This document shows, piece by piece, positions 26,231-39,499 of a stretch of 64,000 bases of DNA. The notes beneath the pieces were generated by a model that saw nothing but the letters and a program-made list of their open reading frames with translations, was not told the origin of the DNA and did not search any database. The DNA lies in NCBI RefSeq assembly GCF_010389155.1, contig NC_057768.1, positions 38,729,633-38,793,632 of the forward strand, given 5' to 3'. The DNA comes from Erigeron canadensis (taxonomy: Eukaryota; Streptophyta; Magnoliopsida; Asterales; Asteraceae). A program made the translations under genes and the position numbers. Every line of letters starts with the position of its first letter. Position 1 is the first letter of the stretch.

Positions 26231-27539
26231 ACTTGAGAACAAAATTTCATATAGTTACTCACAGAAAATCATTACATTACAATGACAGGTAGTCGGACAA
26301 CAAGTAGTTCCGCCGTTACCCCTTTTTGAATAGCAACTTTGCACGTGTTTTTTATATGTATATGAAATATTGAATATGTGTTTTGACTAATCAATAATTA
26401 TTTCCAAGTGATCTAGTAGTTAACACCATGAAATTTTTTCAAAAGGTTTCATATTCAGATCTGGCTAAGTATATTATTGGAGTGTACATCTGAGTCAAGA
26501 CTCGTCCTACACATATGACTTGATTAAAGAAACATCATCCATTTGTTTTGACTAATAAATATTTAAAACAAGACATTATTAAATAACCTTTTGGAAGCAA
26601 AGGGTGCGATTTGTTTCTGAATGGATTTGGTAATGGTTATATATGTTTGAAAAAGAAAAATTACAGATAATACAAATGATAGTTTCTTTGAAAAATTATT
26701 AGGCATTAGCTAATCAAATTAATTGATGCATATGAGACCATGAGTTGCTTACTTGCTTATTTCAAATTCTGAAATAATAAGCCTACTTAGCTGATTGGGC
26801 TTAGACATTCCTTGTGAACAAATTTAAGTAAACCCATCTCTCTTTACTTTCCGACCTTATGCTCGTCACTGAGTGGGCTCCAACATATAACGGGCTCAAA
26901 CATTTCTAACCCGACAGACTTGTTAGAACTAAAAAAGTATATAATATAGTAAAAATTAAATATGTTTATCCCATGTTCTTGTTAAGTTTTTCATATGTAG
27001 AGGAATCACCTCTCCCATTTTCAACCATCATCACGCTAGTAAATTTACGACTAGATATACAGGAACGCAAGTACGGTCACAACTAGATATACAGGGGAAA
27101 GAATAGATTCAAGCGTTTCAACAAGTTATTTAATCAAACTTTACTTGAATTTAATGGTTTAATTTCCTCAAAAATGTCACGTTTGAAAGTATAAAAAACT
27201 CGAACTGAAACCAAGTTTGAAAGTGTTAAAAAAAAAAAAAGTTAAAAAGCTAAATACGTTTGTCGATAATAATAAAAAAAAGGATAACCAAAATTTGGAA
27301 ATAAGTGAAAATTGGATTCTTTTACATTTTTCTTTTCTGTTTGCCTTACATAATAAGCCTGTGTATGTAAGTCTTGTTGGGTTGTTTTTCCTTTTGACCC
27401 ATGAGAAAGAAGCCCATAAATTAGGCTCATATTTAAGAGTCCATTGACTCTTATTGACTTGTGATGCTCTTGAAATTTGTTTTGGGCAACCACTTCTTCA
27501 GTTAAGACAATAATAGAAAGAGAGAGATCAAAACCAAAA

Positions 27540-28045
27540 GACAGGAAACTTCTAGCTCATTTTTACCCTGAAGTAGTCCAATAAGTTGAAGATCTCTAGA
27601 GATTGGACCGTTGGACCGTCTTGGTTTTTGGTCAGTTTGTTCCTAAGATCTGGGCCAACATTTTGGACGGTTGATTTGTCTCAAGTGATATGAAGCTCGA
27701 GTTACAATGGCTGGAACAGAGGGCATAAAAACTGATGATATTGTTCTTCTTTTGTCTTTATTTTGTTTCCATACATCTTGATGTTTTATTCCAAGTATAT
27801 GATGATTGTTGTATGCCTCTAGTATATATAGGGAAGGTCTGATTGTATTGATCTATTATTGGTGGTAGTGGATTTTAAACAGCCTAAGGGTCTCGTGGTT
27901 TTTACTTCCACTTTGAGAAGTTTTCTACGCTAAAAGTTCTTGTATTTCTGTGTACTATTGTTTGCTGATCTTGTTACCATTAGGAGCTGATCTCATGGTT
28001 TTTACTTCCACTTTGAGAAGTTTTCTATTTGTCAGTTTCCTCATA
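27540..28045 (+). mobile_element. Copia-type LTR remnant (possible solo LTR)
   Basis: A TATATATAGGGA TATA-like word (about 27823) is followed by GTCTCGTGGTTTTTACTTCC and CTTTGAGAAGTTTTCTACG, wording typical of the R/U5 part of plant Ty1-copia LTRs. The phrase GGTTTTTACTTCCACTTTGA recurs at about 27997, so the U5 part seems duplicated. No protein-coding pol remnant is seen nearby. Boundaries are approximate. Confidence 0.4.
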
Positions 28046-29126
28046 GGTTCACTCGGGTTGGGAAAGGTTGTCAAATGAATAGGTTATTTTCGCATTTGTG
28101 TTTATCGTTGTGGTGTTTATTTTCCATCAAGTCTTAGCATTACATAGAAAGTGACACATGAGATTATGATTTATGAGTTACACTATTTTCATTTTATATC
28201 AATTGTACTTAAAATTCTCATGACCAATAAGTCAATAACTAAACGGGATGTATACATACATTATTACTATTATTTTTTTTATTTAGAAGGATTGCTTATA
28301 TAATTAACATCAAACAATACAAACTTCAATTTTATCAATAACAATTAATTATGCGACAAATGGTTTTTGTGAAAGTTACCACGTACAAGCTCGATCTGTA
28401 TGTTAAAACCAGTTTTTTATATAGTGGTCTAGTGGGAATAGCCTTTGTCCTTTGAAATGGTTGATGATAGATCAATACGTTACATATTGATATCGATTAA
28501 TGGATTATCAAAATATTTACTGGCATCAAATTAAGAATTCTCTTCAAATTATCTTTACCAAAATTTTAGCTATTGTCTAACATCACATTCACGTCCTACC
28601 TAAAATTTGCTAATTAAACATGCCATATATGACAAATGTACTTCATCCCGTGAAATTAAATATATCGGACATATTCTTACACATCACAGACAACAATGTA
28701 TAATAGTGTATGTTAAACGATTGTACACTAGACGGCAAAATTAAGTTCAGTGTCATGTTTTTTCGTATAATCGACTACAATTAAGAGAAAACTCATGATT
28801 ATGAAAACTCTTTTCTCCATTCCCATAAGCACTTTCCTAACACCAAAATTGGAATTTAAGATCTCCCAGTCTCAGACTCTATCATATACTGATTCATCTA
28901 TCGATAATTGGTACACCAAAAGTTGTTTTTAAAAAAAAACTCTTTCAATAAGTTGTCGAACTTTTGTACACTTCACTCATCATATATATCACTACTAAAG
29001 TTACCAACTTTAATTGTATAATCAAACATATCTTATTACTCGTATATGATTCCTTACCAACTACCCCGAATTATACAAAATATATTCTCTAAAGATGTTT
29101 AATTAAATCTTACTTAATATTAATTT

Positions 29127-30140
29127 TCACCTGTCCGTAATTAACGCTGGATGTTTAAAAAGATCATAAGGGGCCCATAAACCATCAAGTGGGCAAGCCC
29201 GTTTGGAATCCAACCTTAACCATGGCTTTCCTTTCCCACTCCAATGCAACAAACTAACCGGGCCCGGGTGCAAGTCTCTACACAACCCTTTCACATTATC
29301 ACCACCGAGCCCATGTTGGTTCCATCTATGTTCAACCCCTTTCACTTCCCCACCAAATACCAACAAAAACGGTGGTAATGAACCCAATTCATATATTCTG
29401 TATCTCTTTTGTATCTCCATCCATTTTACTAGCTTTTCCGTTATCTTAACCTTTCTCCATTTCGTCATATCGATTACCATCACGCCCGTGTTGAAGTAAC
29501 ACGGGCGTGCACGTCTTTTAAATGTTTCGGAAAAGGCAGGGTTTGACCAGAATTTGGATGTGAAATAGTATGTGAAATTTGCATGACAGTATTCTGGTGC
29601 TCCAATAATATGGGAATTAAGGTTTATTTCCCATAAGTTTATTATATCGTCTACGACAATTATGTCTGAATCTAAATATATTACACGGTCAACTGTGTTT
29701 GGGAGTAAATGGGCTAGGTAGATTCTAGCGTAATTAAGTGGTTGGTCGAGTGCTCGACGAATTGATGTTGATATTTTGTTTTTGACTAGGAATGTGTTGA
29801 AATGATGGATGTAGAAGCTTAAGTATGGGAATGTAGTAGTGATGGTGCGGCGCAAGGTCGTGGAGAGATGATAGGTGGTTAGGAAGTGGAAAACAGTGTT
29901 TTCTGGACATGTAGAGTGTTGAAGGATAGAGAATACACCCGCGATTGATCCACGGAGATAGGTTGTGTCAAGTGTCATGGCTATATGTATTTTATCTGTT
30001 ATGTTACATTGTTTTCCGTTACGAAAAGCGGGCGCCTCTTGGAATTGTGGTGGTTGTTGGAGGGAGGTGGTGGTTTGGATTAGCAGGAGGAGGATGAGAG
30101 GGAAAGTGATGGTTATAAGGAAGCGGTGTGTTTGTGGCAT
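29127..30140 (-). CDS. GATL-type glycosyltransferase (GT8 family)
   Basis: Single-exon gene for a 337-residue galacturonosyltransferase-like (GATL) protein of CAZy family GT8. These Golgi or ER enzymes take part in pectin or xylan synthesis. The N-terminus has a hydrophobic signal or anchor segment (about residues 7-22). Next come [26 protein letters not shown] and [13 protein letters not shown], all standard GATL signatures. The DxD-type motif sits in [14 protein letters not shown] (DSD at 157-159) and binds the metal and nucleotide sugar. Further conserved parts are [15 protein letters not shown] and, near the C-terminus, HWSGKGKPW (299-307). The intronless structure and length are normal for GATLs. 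The FRNGKQC wording resembles the GATL3/4 group more than PARVUS, but this is not certain. The gene stands alone between repeat-rich flanks. Confidence 0.93.
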   Translation of the reverse strand: MPQTHRFLITITFPLILLLLIQTTTSLQQPPQFQEAPAFRNGKQCNITDKIHIAMTLDTTYLRGSIAGVFSILQHSTCPENTVFHFLTTYHLSTTLRRTITTTFPYLSFYIHHFNTFLVKNKISTSIRRALDQPLNYARIYLAHLLPNTVDRVIYLDSDIIVVDDIINLWEINLNSHIIGAPEYCHANFTYYFTSKFWSNPAFSETFKRRARPCYFNTGVMVIDMTKWRKVKITEKLVKWMEIQKRYRIYELGSLPPFLLVFGGEVKGVEHRWNQHGLGGDNVKGLCRDLHPGPVSLLHWSGKGKPWLRLDSKRACPLDGLWAPYDLFKHPALITDR

Positions 30141-32075
30141 TATTGTGAAATTGATGATGGTTGGTTTGTGAGTTTTGGGGGTTTTTTAATTTGGTGATGG
30201 GGTGTGAATAATGAAGAGAAATTTCCAAGTCTATGCCATTTTTTTTAAGTATGGTAATATATATTGATGCTGCTTTTTGTATATGCGCATTCCAAATTAC
30301 TAATAATTTATATATGCATAGTTGCATATCACTAAATGTAAAAATATACTTAATATAAGATTTTTCTCCCCAGACCCATTTGCTTTTCTTCATTTTTTTT
30401 TATTTTTTTATTTTCATTTTCCTTTTTCTAGAATTAATATATTTATGTGATAACTCCATATGCGGCTCAATAGTTATTAGGTGCTAAGTAATCTCTTTAG
30501 GCTCCAAAAATTCGATGCTCCATTTTTTGTATAACAGGGTTAGTGTTTGCATTTTTGGCTAAATACCATTAGAAAAATCCGAGGCCTCCCTTTTTTTGTT
30601 ACTTTAACTAATATCCTAATGTAATTGGCCCTTGAATTTAATCTCGTTTAAAGTCCCAAAAAACCTTAAGCGGACGTAGGATAACTCCATTTATTATATT
30701 CCACTTAGGTGACAAATTTCACATTTATGTACATCACGTGGTTCATCATGGTGTCTATCTCATTTTCTATTTCAATCTCGACGTTTATACCACGGTAGGC
30801 AATAAATAATGTGCATGCATGCTTAATACATTTTTCGTATTCGAGTCCTTCCAATACCGGCCCGACATGAGAAACATAAACAAAGTAAGAAGCTAGCGAA
30901 TACTATCTTCATTTAATTGGTAACATATCAATTTTAAGAAATTTGTTTGTAAAAATAACATTTCTTTATGTTAAAATTTGGTATAACAAAAGCAAAAAAT
31001 TAACATTCACGAAAGTGCAATGTCACATATTCTATACATACATAATTTATGTTCAAAGAAAAATGGAGAATGATGATTGATGATATAGTAATCGAATTGA
31101 ATGGGAACAACTTCAATTCTTCCAAACAAGAAATGTTAGTATTTATCAAATATCAATTATTGGTTCGTGAGGTGACTATAAACAAAAGAGTGCGTGTCTA
31201 GGATGGTGATCTATGTATCACTAGTTTTTGGTGCTATTCCATTAAACTTGTTTGACTGTGTTGTACAATACAACAATGCAAAATACATATAGTGGTGCAT
31301 GTATTGTCAAATATTAATGGTGTACAGATCGTTTTCATTTAGAAAAGTAATAAAATTGATTTTTTTTAATTTAAAAGAATTTTAGTTATATGAAATATAA
31401 CGCGAAAGAGCATATACATTCATAGAAGTTAGAGAGAAATAAAACAAGCCCGGAGAGAGGATTATTATATTTGATTCAGTATTTCTAATTAATATAAGAG
31501 GAGATGAGAATATGAGGCTGTTAGATATTTAAGTTGGGTAGAAAACCCCTCACATGTCATATTTAAACCATAAAAATTATGAGGGCCTAAACATTTATTC
31601 AAAATATTAAACAATTAGTATGTGATGAATTTTTTACCTAAATTAAATGCATAACAGTCTCATACTTATTTTTTTCTTAATATATATATATATACATTTA
31701 TGAACATGCTTAGTAATAGTATTTGTAATTTTGCCCCCTAAATTTAGTTCTATTATTTTTTGCTTTGAACCCAAGGTTTCTTAACAGTAACTTTAACCAT
31801 CTAACTTTTATGATCTATTTGTGATTTCACCACAACGGTTAGAATTCCTGTTTTTGGTACTAAATTGGGTTTTTTAGCTTTTATTTTGACCATCTACTTT
31901 TTGAATTATTACGTTTTTAAACTTTTTCCGGTAACAATATAGTTTTTCTATTTGTTTTTTTCCCTTATTTTTGTTTCTTTTTTTTTCCTACTAATATTTT
32001 TTTTAAAAAAAAAGCTCTTTTATATCTTTTACACCGGTCAATAGTCATGTAACCAACATAGTATATTGTATTGTT

Positions 32076-32333
32076 TCAAACTATATTAAAAGAGTCAGTA
32101 TTTAACCTTTTTATGTCTAAAAAAATGCAATATTATATATATTTCATTTTTTGTTCTAATTGTTTCTTTTAAACGAATCTAACAGTTGGGTAATAACCAA
32201 CCTACGGTTAAAAAAACGTGTAGTGTTTCCATTACAACTAAATATTACATCAGTTTTTATTGTTCGTGTAGTATTTTTTTTACGTTCCACGTACCAATCT
32301 GTCGCCCGGGCAACACCGGGGTTATATTGCTAG
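32076..32333 (+). mobile_element. Non-autonomous Helitron (H6)
   Basis: The 5' end reads TCAAACTATATTAAAAGAG. The 3' end has a perfect short hairpin CCCGGGCAACACCGGG followed by a spacer and terminal CTAG next to host T. The hairpin about 11 bp before CTAG is diagnostic of Helitrons. About 258 bp, non-coding. Confidence 0.65.
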
Positions 32334-33334
32334 TTTAATTTACATTAGAATTTGCATAGAAGTGGAATTCTAACTAAAAAAAACATACATATTGATATAT
32401 AACCATATTTTTAAGAAGTAGCTTTGGAATTCTTCAATACGAAGGATAAGATAAGAAGCGAGGGGGGCGAAAGTGACGAATATGGAAAGATGAGTGGTGG
32501 GATATGAAGTATTTGATAGTGGAGGCAAAAGTAATGGAGAATGAGTAAAGTGCCAAGTGGAATTTTGGATTTTGGTGTTTTGTGTACCCGTGAATAAATG
32601 TGGGGGATGAAGAGGAGGGATTTATGTAGCTGGGTCCATGAAATGGTTTGATCTGGGCCATCTGGCAAGTCAATTATAAAGAGTGAAAGACAAATATATT
32701 ATCGAAATAACCCTCTCTATCAAAAATAGTCTCTTATTTTTCATGCAAACGCTGATTAATTACTTGATAATTTAGGTTTGTGTCAGGCATCCACAATAAT
32801 AGTGACATTGTGTTCCTGACTTATTTTTAATGAGAAAAGAATGATGAGAATGAAATAGATTGGATGATCTCAAATCATCTCAAATGAGGGGAAAAATTTT
32901 ATATTAAAAATAAATAATAATATTTTTTAAAACTCATATCAATTTTTTACCTTTATATTGTTTAAAAAAAGCCTCAAAAATACAATTTATTTAAAAAACA
33001 TTTAGATTGTTTTTATTTCATCTCTTAGAAATACTCAAGAACAAACTGTTAATGAAAAGGTTCATGAAAAGATGAAATGATTAATAATTTAAAAAGAAAA
33101 TGTCACAAATAGTCCATGTAGTTTGTTATATTCGCATTTTGTCTCATATGCTTTTTTTCCGTTGCTAATAGACCCTTGGGTTTTCATTTTTGTTGCTAGC
33201 ATTCCCTGACACTAACATTTGTTAGTTTTCTCCATTTAATAACGGTATAATCGTCCATTTCTATTCAAACCCTATACTTAATCATCTTCTTCAACTCTTG
33301 TACATTGTACCCATTATTGTTATCTTCCCAGAAC

Positions 33335-33465
33335 GGGAAATGATCCCTACACAACACAATTTTACCATACACAACAATATATGCATTAAAAGGTTGTATT
33401 GTACAACTGTCTGATGCATGTATTATTGTGTATGACAAAATTGTGTTGTGTAGGGATCACCTCCC
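33335..33465. mobile_element. Short foldback MITE with 9-bp target-site duplication
   Basis: A 131-bp element whose arms, starting GGGAAATGATCCCTACAC on the left and GGGAGGTGATCCCTACAC on the right complement, pair over about 45 bp. It is flanked by a perfect 9-bp direct repeat TCCCAGAAC (33326-33334 and 33466-33474). A 9-bp duplication points to the Mutator superfamily. Confidence 0.78.
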
Positions 33466-33620
33466 TCCCAGAACCCAAATACCATTCACCATATCTATTT
33501 TCTATCTTTGTATCTATATTTATGCATAAATATAAATACAAATAAATCGAATTAAAAACAAACAAATATATACATATACATATAGATATACACAAACAAA
33601 ATATAGATATAGATATGTAC

Positions 33621-35620
33621 TGTAACACCCCACCGTTGGCGGAAACATGAGGTGTCATGAAAAGTACAGCACGACATGGAATTACATAGATACTGCTAAA
33701 TGAAATAGAATATAATAAATATATTCCCAAAAACATAAGTTCAAAGTGATAACAGTGCTAAAATAGCTTATTACAATCAAGTCCATAAAGCAATAAACCA
33801 AGGCATGTAGCCTTAAAGTCTGACAATTATTAAGAAGTACTAATCTCCGAAGTCCAGCCTGGCATAGCAGTCCTTATCCCTGATTAGCCTGAGTACCTGA
33901 AAAGTATACTAAAACGTGTCAACACAAAGGTTGGTGAGTTCGTAGGTTTTAGTCAAAAGTCTAGTCAAAGAATAAGTCTTTTGTCGATTATTTTAAGTCT
34001 AAACCAGTAATAGTTCAATATATAACGAGCAGAGTTACGCCATAATAAGTCCAAAGTCTCAATGTCTCAAAGTCCGGCCTTACGGTACCTGCCTTAGTCC
34101 AAAGTCTCAAGTCTCAACACACACAATAAGCACGTCCAAAGCACAACAAACAAACACATAATCACACGCATACAACAAGATCAAAGTATGTCAAATGGCA
34201 CAAGTAACTTTATACGCACAGGCTCAATATTGAACATAAAACAGAAACCGACAAAACTGTTTGAAAATAAGTATACTTTCCACCCCAAAACTTGTAAAAA
34301 GAGGGGCTACGAAACTCACCTGAAAAGTGTTATGATAGTTTAACGAACGAGCACGACAAGCACAATCAAAGTCCACGACAATCAACACCTATCAATAATA
34401 CATGACAAGTCACAGTGAAAGTCTTTGGTATTAAGTCTTAGCCTATTAGAAATGTCTTTCAGTCCATATGTCTTTATTTAACTTTTAAAACGACGTTTAT
34501 CAAAAGTGACGAGACTCGTATTAACCGAAAAGAAGTCTGGCTTTGACACCAATGTCCTTTAAGTTCAAAATACATTATTTTATCAATAAAACCTAATTTG
34601 AAATCATTTTATAGCCCAAATAAGTTTCACTCGAACTTAACCAAAACTAGATGAAACCGGAGGTTTTAACCGAAAAGTTTGCGAAACCGAAATGAATAGA
34701 GGTTGAGCTCAACCTAGCGGTTGAACTTGACCATGTACAGCCCAAAAATGTCATTTTAGAACCATTTAATCATAAGTTAGTCAATTGGACCAAAACTACA
34801 TCTTTTGAGAAAACTAGTCAAGTTTAAGAACCGATTAAGCGCGTACGGACACGAAAGGCTAAAGAATTCGATTATATATGAGTTGGGAAGTGGTCAAACT
34901 CGACCATGGCAGGTCTAGTTAGACCTGGACAGAGGTAAAAATGAGTTCTTCCCAAGACTTAAGGGTCCGAGAGTTAAAACAAGTCATTTGGAGTCAACTA
35001 GGAGCTTTACGAGTCGTTTAAGCGACAAAAACCCATGGAGGTTGAGCTAGACCATTAGAGGTCGAGCTTAGAACAGCCTAGGTCGAGCTAAGCCTGGCCG
35101 GAGTCGGATTCAAACACGATTTGTGCAAAAACGAACGATTTTGATGCGATTTTGTTAAAATAACGAGATCTAAGGCTAGCCAATCCATATCCATGAGTCT
35201 TGATTGCTCAAAAGTGTCACAAATCAGTACAAAAAGGGTGAAGTTCGACCGATTTCATACATTATGTGTCTGATAATTGCACAACCTTCATCTTGGATGT
35301 GAAATCGACTAGTTTTAGAGTCTTTTATCCAAGTGAAGGATATTTTCAATTTTTGCAGTTGCACAAGATCCAAATTACAAAAGTGCATAATGTATCAAAT
35401 CAAAGCCTTAATCAAGGTTCAATTCGTTTCTTACACACAATTGTAACCGAAATTGCACAATCAAAAATCAAAGACATGATTCGCTTAACTTTTGATAAAA
35501 ACCGAAAAGAAAACATATACATATACATATAAAACGACTTGAATAGATTAAGAACAGAACTTACACAAGTTTTGATGTAGAAAATGATAATATTCACTTG
35601 TTTCTTGATCGGGGATTGAA
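33621..35620 (-). mobile_element. Gypsy-type LTR-like sequence (probable solo or truncated LTR)
   Basis: The left edge reads TGTAACACCCCACCG, so on the minus strand the element ends GGGGTGTTACA, a common 3' terminus of plant Tekay/Del-type LTRs. About 2 kb follows without gag or pol coding, containing repeated AGGTCGAGCT / GGTTGAGCTC words. The right border is uncertain, and no matching target duplication to TGTAC was seen near 35620. It may be a truncated LTR. Confidence 0.4.
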
Positions 35621-37523
35621 GCCATTGTTAACATTATTACTAGTATATTATTATTAAAATTAAATTAATATTATTTTCATTATTGTATAAAAGATCCATA
35701 ATCATACTGCTATGTTACTAACAAAATAAAAATAGTTAATATATAAAAGCGTAATTTTGTCATTTGTTAAATCTTAAATCATAATTCATTTAATTAAATT
35801 CCGTTGAATTCCGTCAATTAAACACATAACATATTTTAAAACTATCAGATTTCAATTCCTTTAAATTCCAATTCCTTCAAAAACATTATGCGAATCAAAC
35901 ACCCCCAAGTTTTAGAAATGAAGGAATGTGTGGGAAATAATGTGAGTTGTTTTGAAGGGATATAAGAGTAATATATATTTATTTATATCGTTAATTAAGT
36001 TCTATCACATACAATCCCTCTGGTAAATAAAAGGACAATTATACTCTCACGTGGTATGCACGTGAGGGGTTTAACAGCTCAAAATTAACAGATGTTAGTG
36101 TCAGGGGCTGTTGACAACAAATATGAAACCCCAAGGGACGGAAAAAAAACATAGGAGGCAAAATGCGAATATGACAACCCACAAGGATCATTTGTGACAT
36201 TTTCTCTAAATTAAATTTCCATGATAAAGAGAGGTTCAAGATGACATTAAAAACCCCAAGATTACAAACCTCTTCATGAAGTGATTAAGTTTTTTTTTAG
36301 AAGCTTTACCAGGTTCACGGGTATTGGATATAAATTCATAAACTCGATAATATATAGAAATTACCATTAAAGATGTTTTTATAAAGAAAAAATTATGAAG
36401 TCTTGTTTTACTCGTATATATATCAAAGTAATATGCAATCTGCCGTTAGTCACGGGATAGATACTTATTACTCATTAGTCATTACTATTATCAAACCATG
36501 CGTCTTTCACGCATATACGTACGTTTGGACTATAATTAGATAGAAATTAATACCCTTAAGTTTAAAAGTAAAATGATCGGTCATGTAGAGATTTCCGTGG
36601 AGCAAAAACATAGTTTATTTGTGTATCTACTTTTTTATTTTTAATAACTAATTTTCTTTCATGAAAATTTAATATAACCTATCATATTGATTTTAAACTC
36701 GAAAGGATCTACATTCATTTCGAAAACCATAATATGAGTAGTTTTAAATATTTTTGCAAGTCTCTTTCTACATAATTAAGAGCATATGCAATGGGGCAAC
36801 AAACCATTTTAAAAGTCGATGACACATTAGTAATCACTAAATAACCACACAACACTACATTAGAACACCATGTTGAGATCCACTACATCGGACCAAGCAG
36901 AATGTTTGGCGTTGGTCACCAACGTGGTTCAACAATTACCATTGGTGATGTTCAATGATTACCTATTTTTAATTTAGGGCTAGGCCAGAAGTAAACATGC
37001 GTAAGTGCGTAACAAATGATTCGAGCTAGTTATATGTAATCTTTGAGTTTTAGCGAATTAGCCCATGTCCAAATATCTTTTTGATTTATAAATGGGCCGT
37101 GCCTGTAAGATGTTAGACCAAATGACCCGTCATCAGTCATCACTCATTTGTGGAATACAAATTGAAATCCTGCAAAAAGGTAAAAAAGCAAAACATCTAG
37201 ACAATAGATAGTTGAAAACGTATAAGAACCAACAACAATACGCACAGACCATTTAACACACTGTGACAAACAAACCAAAAATTAGCATTAAATTACCACG
37301 CACATTCTTAAGCATTAGCATTTAATCACCACTAGAATTCTTTACTTCTTGTATGATTTTGCGGGGTCAATGCATCATTCCATTCAATTCGATTCCAAGT
37401 AAACATCTTTCCGTTTGTTTTGTATTTTTACACATGCTTTATGGATTTCTCGGTGTATTATGAGTAGTTTATGTGACAAAAGCATAGTTTGTCAAATTCA
37501 TAAGTTTGCTAAAAGTTATAAAA

Positions 37524-37688
37524 AAATGATTAATCCTCCTAATTTATCCTCTTAAAATTCCTCCTAATGCCATAATCATGACACATGGAACAATTAAATA
37601 AGAGAAAATTAATGGATTACACTTGACATTGAATTAAGGCATCAGGAAGATTATCAAGGTAACGAGTTTGGAGGATTAATCATTTCCC
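37524..37688. mobile_element. MITE of the GGGAAATGAT family
   Basis: Terminal inverted repeats AAATGATTAATCCTCC (left, from 37524) and its complement (right, to 37685, then CCC) bound about 165 bp of non-coding DNA. Related sequences start at about 52034 (GGGAAATGATAGATCC) and 60873 (AAATGATTAATCCTCC). Confidence 0.65.
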
Positions 37689-39285
37689 AAAAATTAGTTA
37701 TAGATCTCCATGCAATGGTTACCAGAAAGAGGATAGAGATTCCCTTAAGTTGAAAACAACTCGAGGGGTCAAGTTAGATAAATCGTAACCCTTGAATTAT
37801 AATCAAGGGACAAGATTCAAAGATGATCATTAGATCTTGACTCTTGATTTTAATCCAAGGGTTAAGATCTTTTTAACTTGATTCAAGTTAAAGAGCTAAC
37901 TTGAGAGGATCTTCATCCCCATAAAGATGAGTGTCTAACCAAAACACGAAGGATGACAGATAATCATTGAAAGAAATATTGTTTTTAAAAATAAAATAAA
38001 AACGAAGGGGGTGAAACATTGACGAAACTTGAACATTTTTATAGGAGAACTAAAATAAAAAAAATTCATGACACTTTTTTATTTTTTAACAATACAATAT
38101 TCAGTATATATTCCTTTCAAATCATTTTTTATGCTAATTTTTATGTCTATATGATGTTAATAAATAAATAGTAAAATCATAAAATTTGTGAGAGGAGAAT
38201 GCTGAATGCTAAGAGCATAGGGTATGGGTATGTAATGCCGATCAAGAACAATGACATGGCATCCGGCACCGATTGTCCCTCCATCCCTCCCTATCCGGCA
38301 CCGTTTTTAACTTCGGCATTCTTGGTTTATTTGCCGAACACCGGCATCTTGGTGTATTTTGTTTTTTAATGAATATGTGGGCCAAGGTATTATTTAATGT
38401 AGAGATATCCATTATTAAGATAATATATATGTATATATATCAATTTCCTAACAAAGGAAGAACAAAATAGTGGGATAACATGTATTATATTTACACATAT
38501 TTTCCATAGTATATATCAGAGAAAATACCTTTGTTGAGATTGTTTAGTTTTGATTTTGTTTGGTTTGTTTGAGAGTAGAAGAACTCAAGATTCAAGAAAG
38601 AGAGGAAAAGGAAAGTAGGTAGCTTTTGTAGATCTTATCTTCTCTTTAGTGTTTTTTTATGAAGGATTCTATAGTCAAAGTAGTGAAGGTAGAAGGAAAA
38701 ACTGATGGTCCATTTATTTTTGATTTTTTTTAGTTACCAATTTTTATTATTAGCGCCAATGTTATTTTACTTTTGTTTATACATGTATCCTTATATTCGT
38801 ATTCTCAAATAAAATGTAATTTAAAAAGTTTAATATAAAAGAGAAAAGTAGTATTATGCGTTATTCTGCATTCATAATGGCTAAAAATTAATGAAATGAT
38901 GAAAACCGATGTGTAGCATTCTGAATGATTATTGTTTTGAACCATCCCTAATGCTCAAACAGCATAATGTTTCCATCGTGTTTTCTTTTTGCTGTTCAAG
39001 AGAAAAAAAAAACTCTTAAATCCTCTCCCAAAATCAAGCACTTCTAAACGGAGGTTATCCAAATACTCCTAAAATAGCCTTGAATTACTCGTAGCAATTA
39101 TTATTGTAATTTCTGTTACGGATGGTAGAATGAATCTCACTTTTTATGCTAACTAGTGATGTTGAATGAATAGGTTCCCTCTAAATTCATCCCACACAAT
39201 TACACAAATTAAACCAGATGCGTTTTAATCGACGGCCGCTACGAGATTCGTTTTCCAATACTACGAAATGGATTGCGTCACCAAA

Positions 39286-39370
39286 CCAACGGCATCGTTT
39301 CGTTTCTCTAACGGACATAAACTTCCTTTCGTTTCCTCAGGTACTTTCCTATTGCTACGACGTCGTTTCC
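39286..39370 (+). promoter_or_regulatory. Shared AACGG/ACGTC boxes upstream of MED25-like copy A
   Basis: The box CCAACGGCATCGTTTC (39286-39301) and the palindrome ACGACGTCGT (39357-39366) match boxes at similar places upstream of copies D and E. The ACGTC core is the type bound by bZIP proteins; the binding protein is not known. Confidence 0.4.
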
Positions 39371-39491
39371 CCTTTTTCTCACTTAATAATGGTATGCAAA
39401 CAAGAAAGATAAAGGACTAAACTGTAGATAGTTAGTTAATTAGGGGTCCTAGCTGACTAATTAACTGCCCATTTTAATTTATTTTGTTAAG

Positions 39492-39499
39492 TTTCCCGC
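39492..39499 (+). promoter_or_regulatory. E2F-type site, MED25-like copy A
   Basis: TTTCCCGC, a consensus plant E2F site, 139 bp upstream of the copy A start codon. The same octamer precedes copies D and E. Confidence 0.5.

Larger units (their letters stand above)
25152..29126. other. Intergenic region, about 4 kb
   Basis: No gene is supported. It contains the DVL promoter (to about 25300), a SINE-like piece at about 26012-26230, a small direct repeat of the word ACTAGATATACAGG near 27050-27095, and a Copia-type LTR-like segment at about 27540-28045. The remaining AT-rich DNA up to 29126 shows nothing recognisable. Confidence 0.55.
33100..36215. mobile_element. Mutator-like element with long inverted termini and nested insertions
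   Basis: The sequence at about 33100-33275 (GAAAATGTCACAAATAGTCC ... CCTGACACTAACAT ...) recurs in inverted orientation at about 36030-36215. Words shared in order on the two arms include ATGTCACAAAT, TATTCGCATTTTG, TTTTCCGT and CCTGACACTAACAT. Long AT-rich termini starting with 'no-call' phrases of this type are common in plant MULEs. The interior of about 2.8 kb holds a MITE and a long LTR-like sequence rather than a transposase. A clean 9-bp target duplication was not found. Confidence 0.5.

Noticed and set aside
29203..29499. Open frame on the plus strand opposite the GATL gene
   Set aside because: Antisense shadow of the GATL coding sequence; the minus-strand protein has full family motifs.
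35266..35532. 88-codon frame in the LTR-like block
   Set aside because: Runs through LTR-like repeat DNA in the opposite orientation to the element; no family resemblance.
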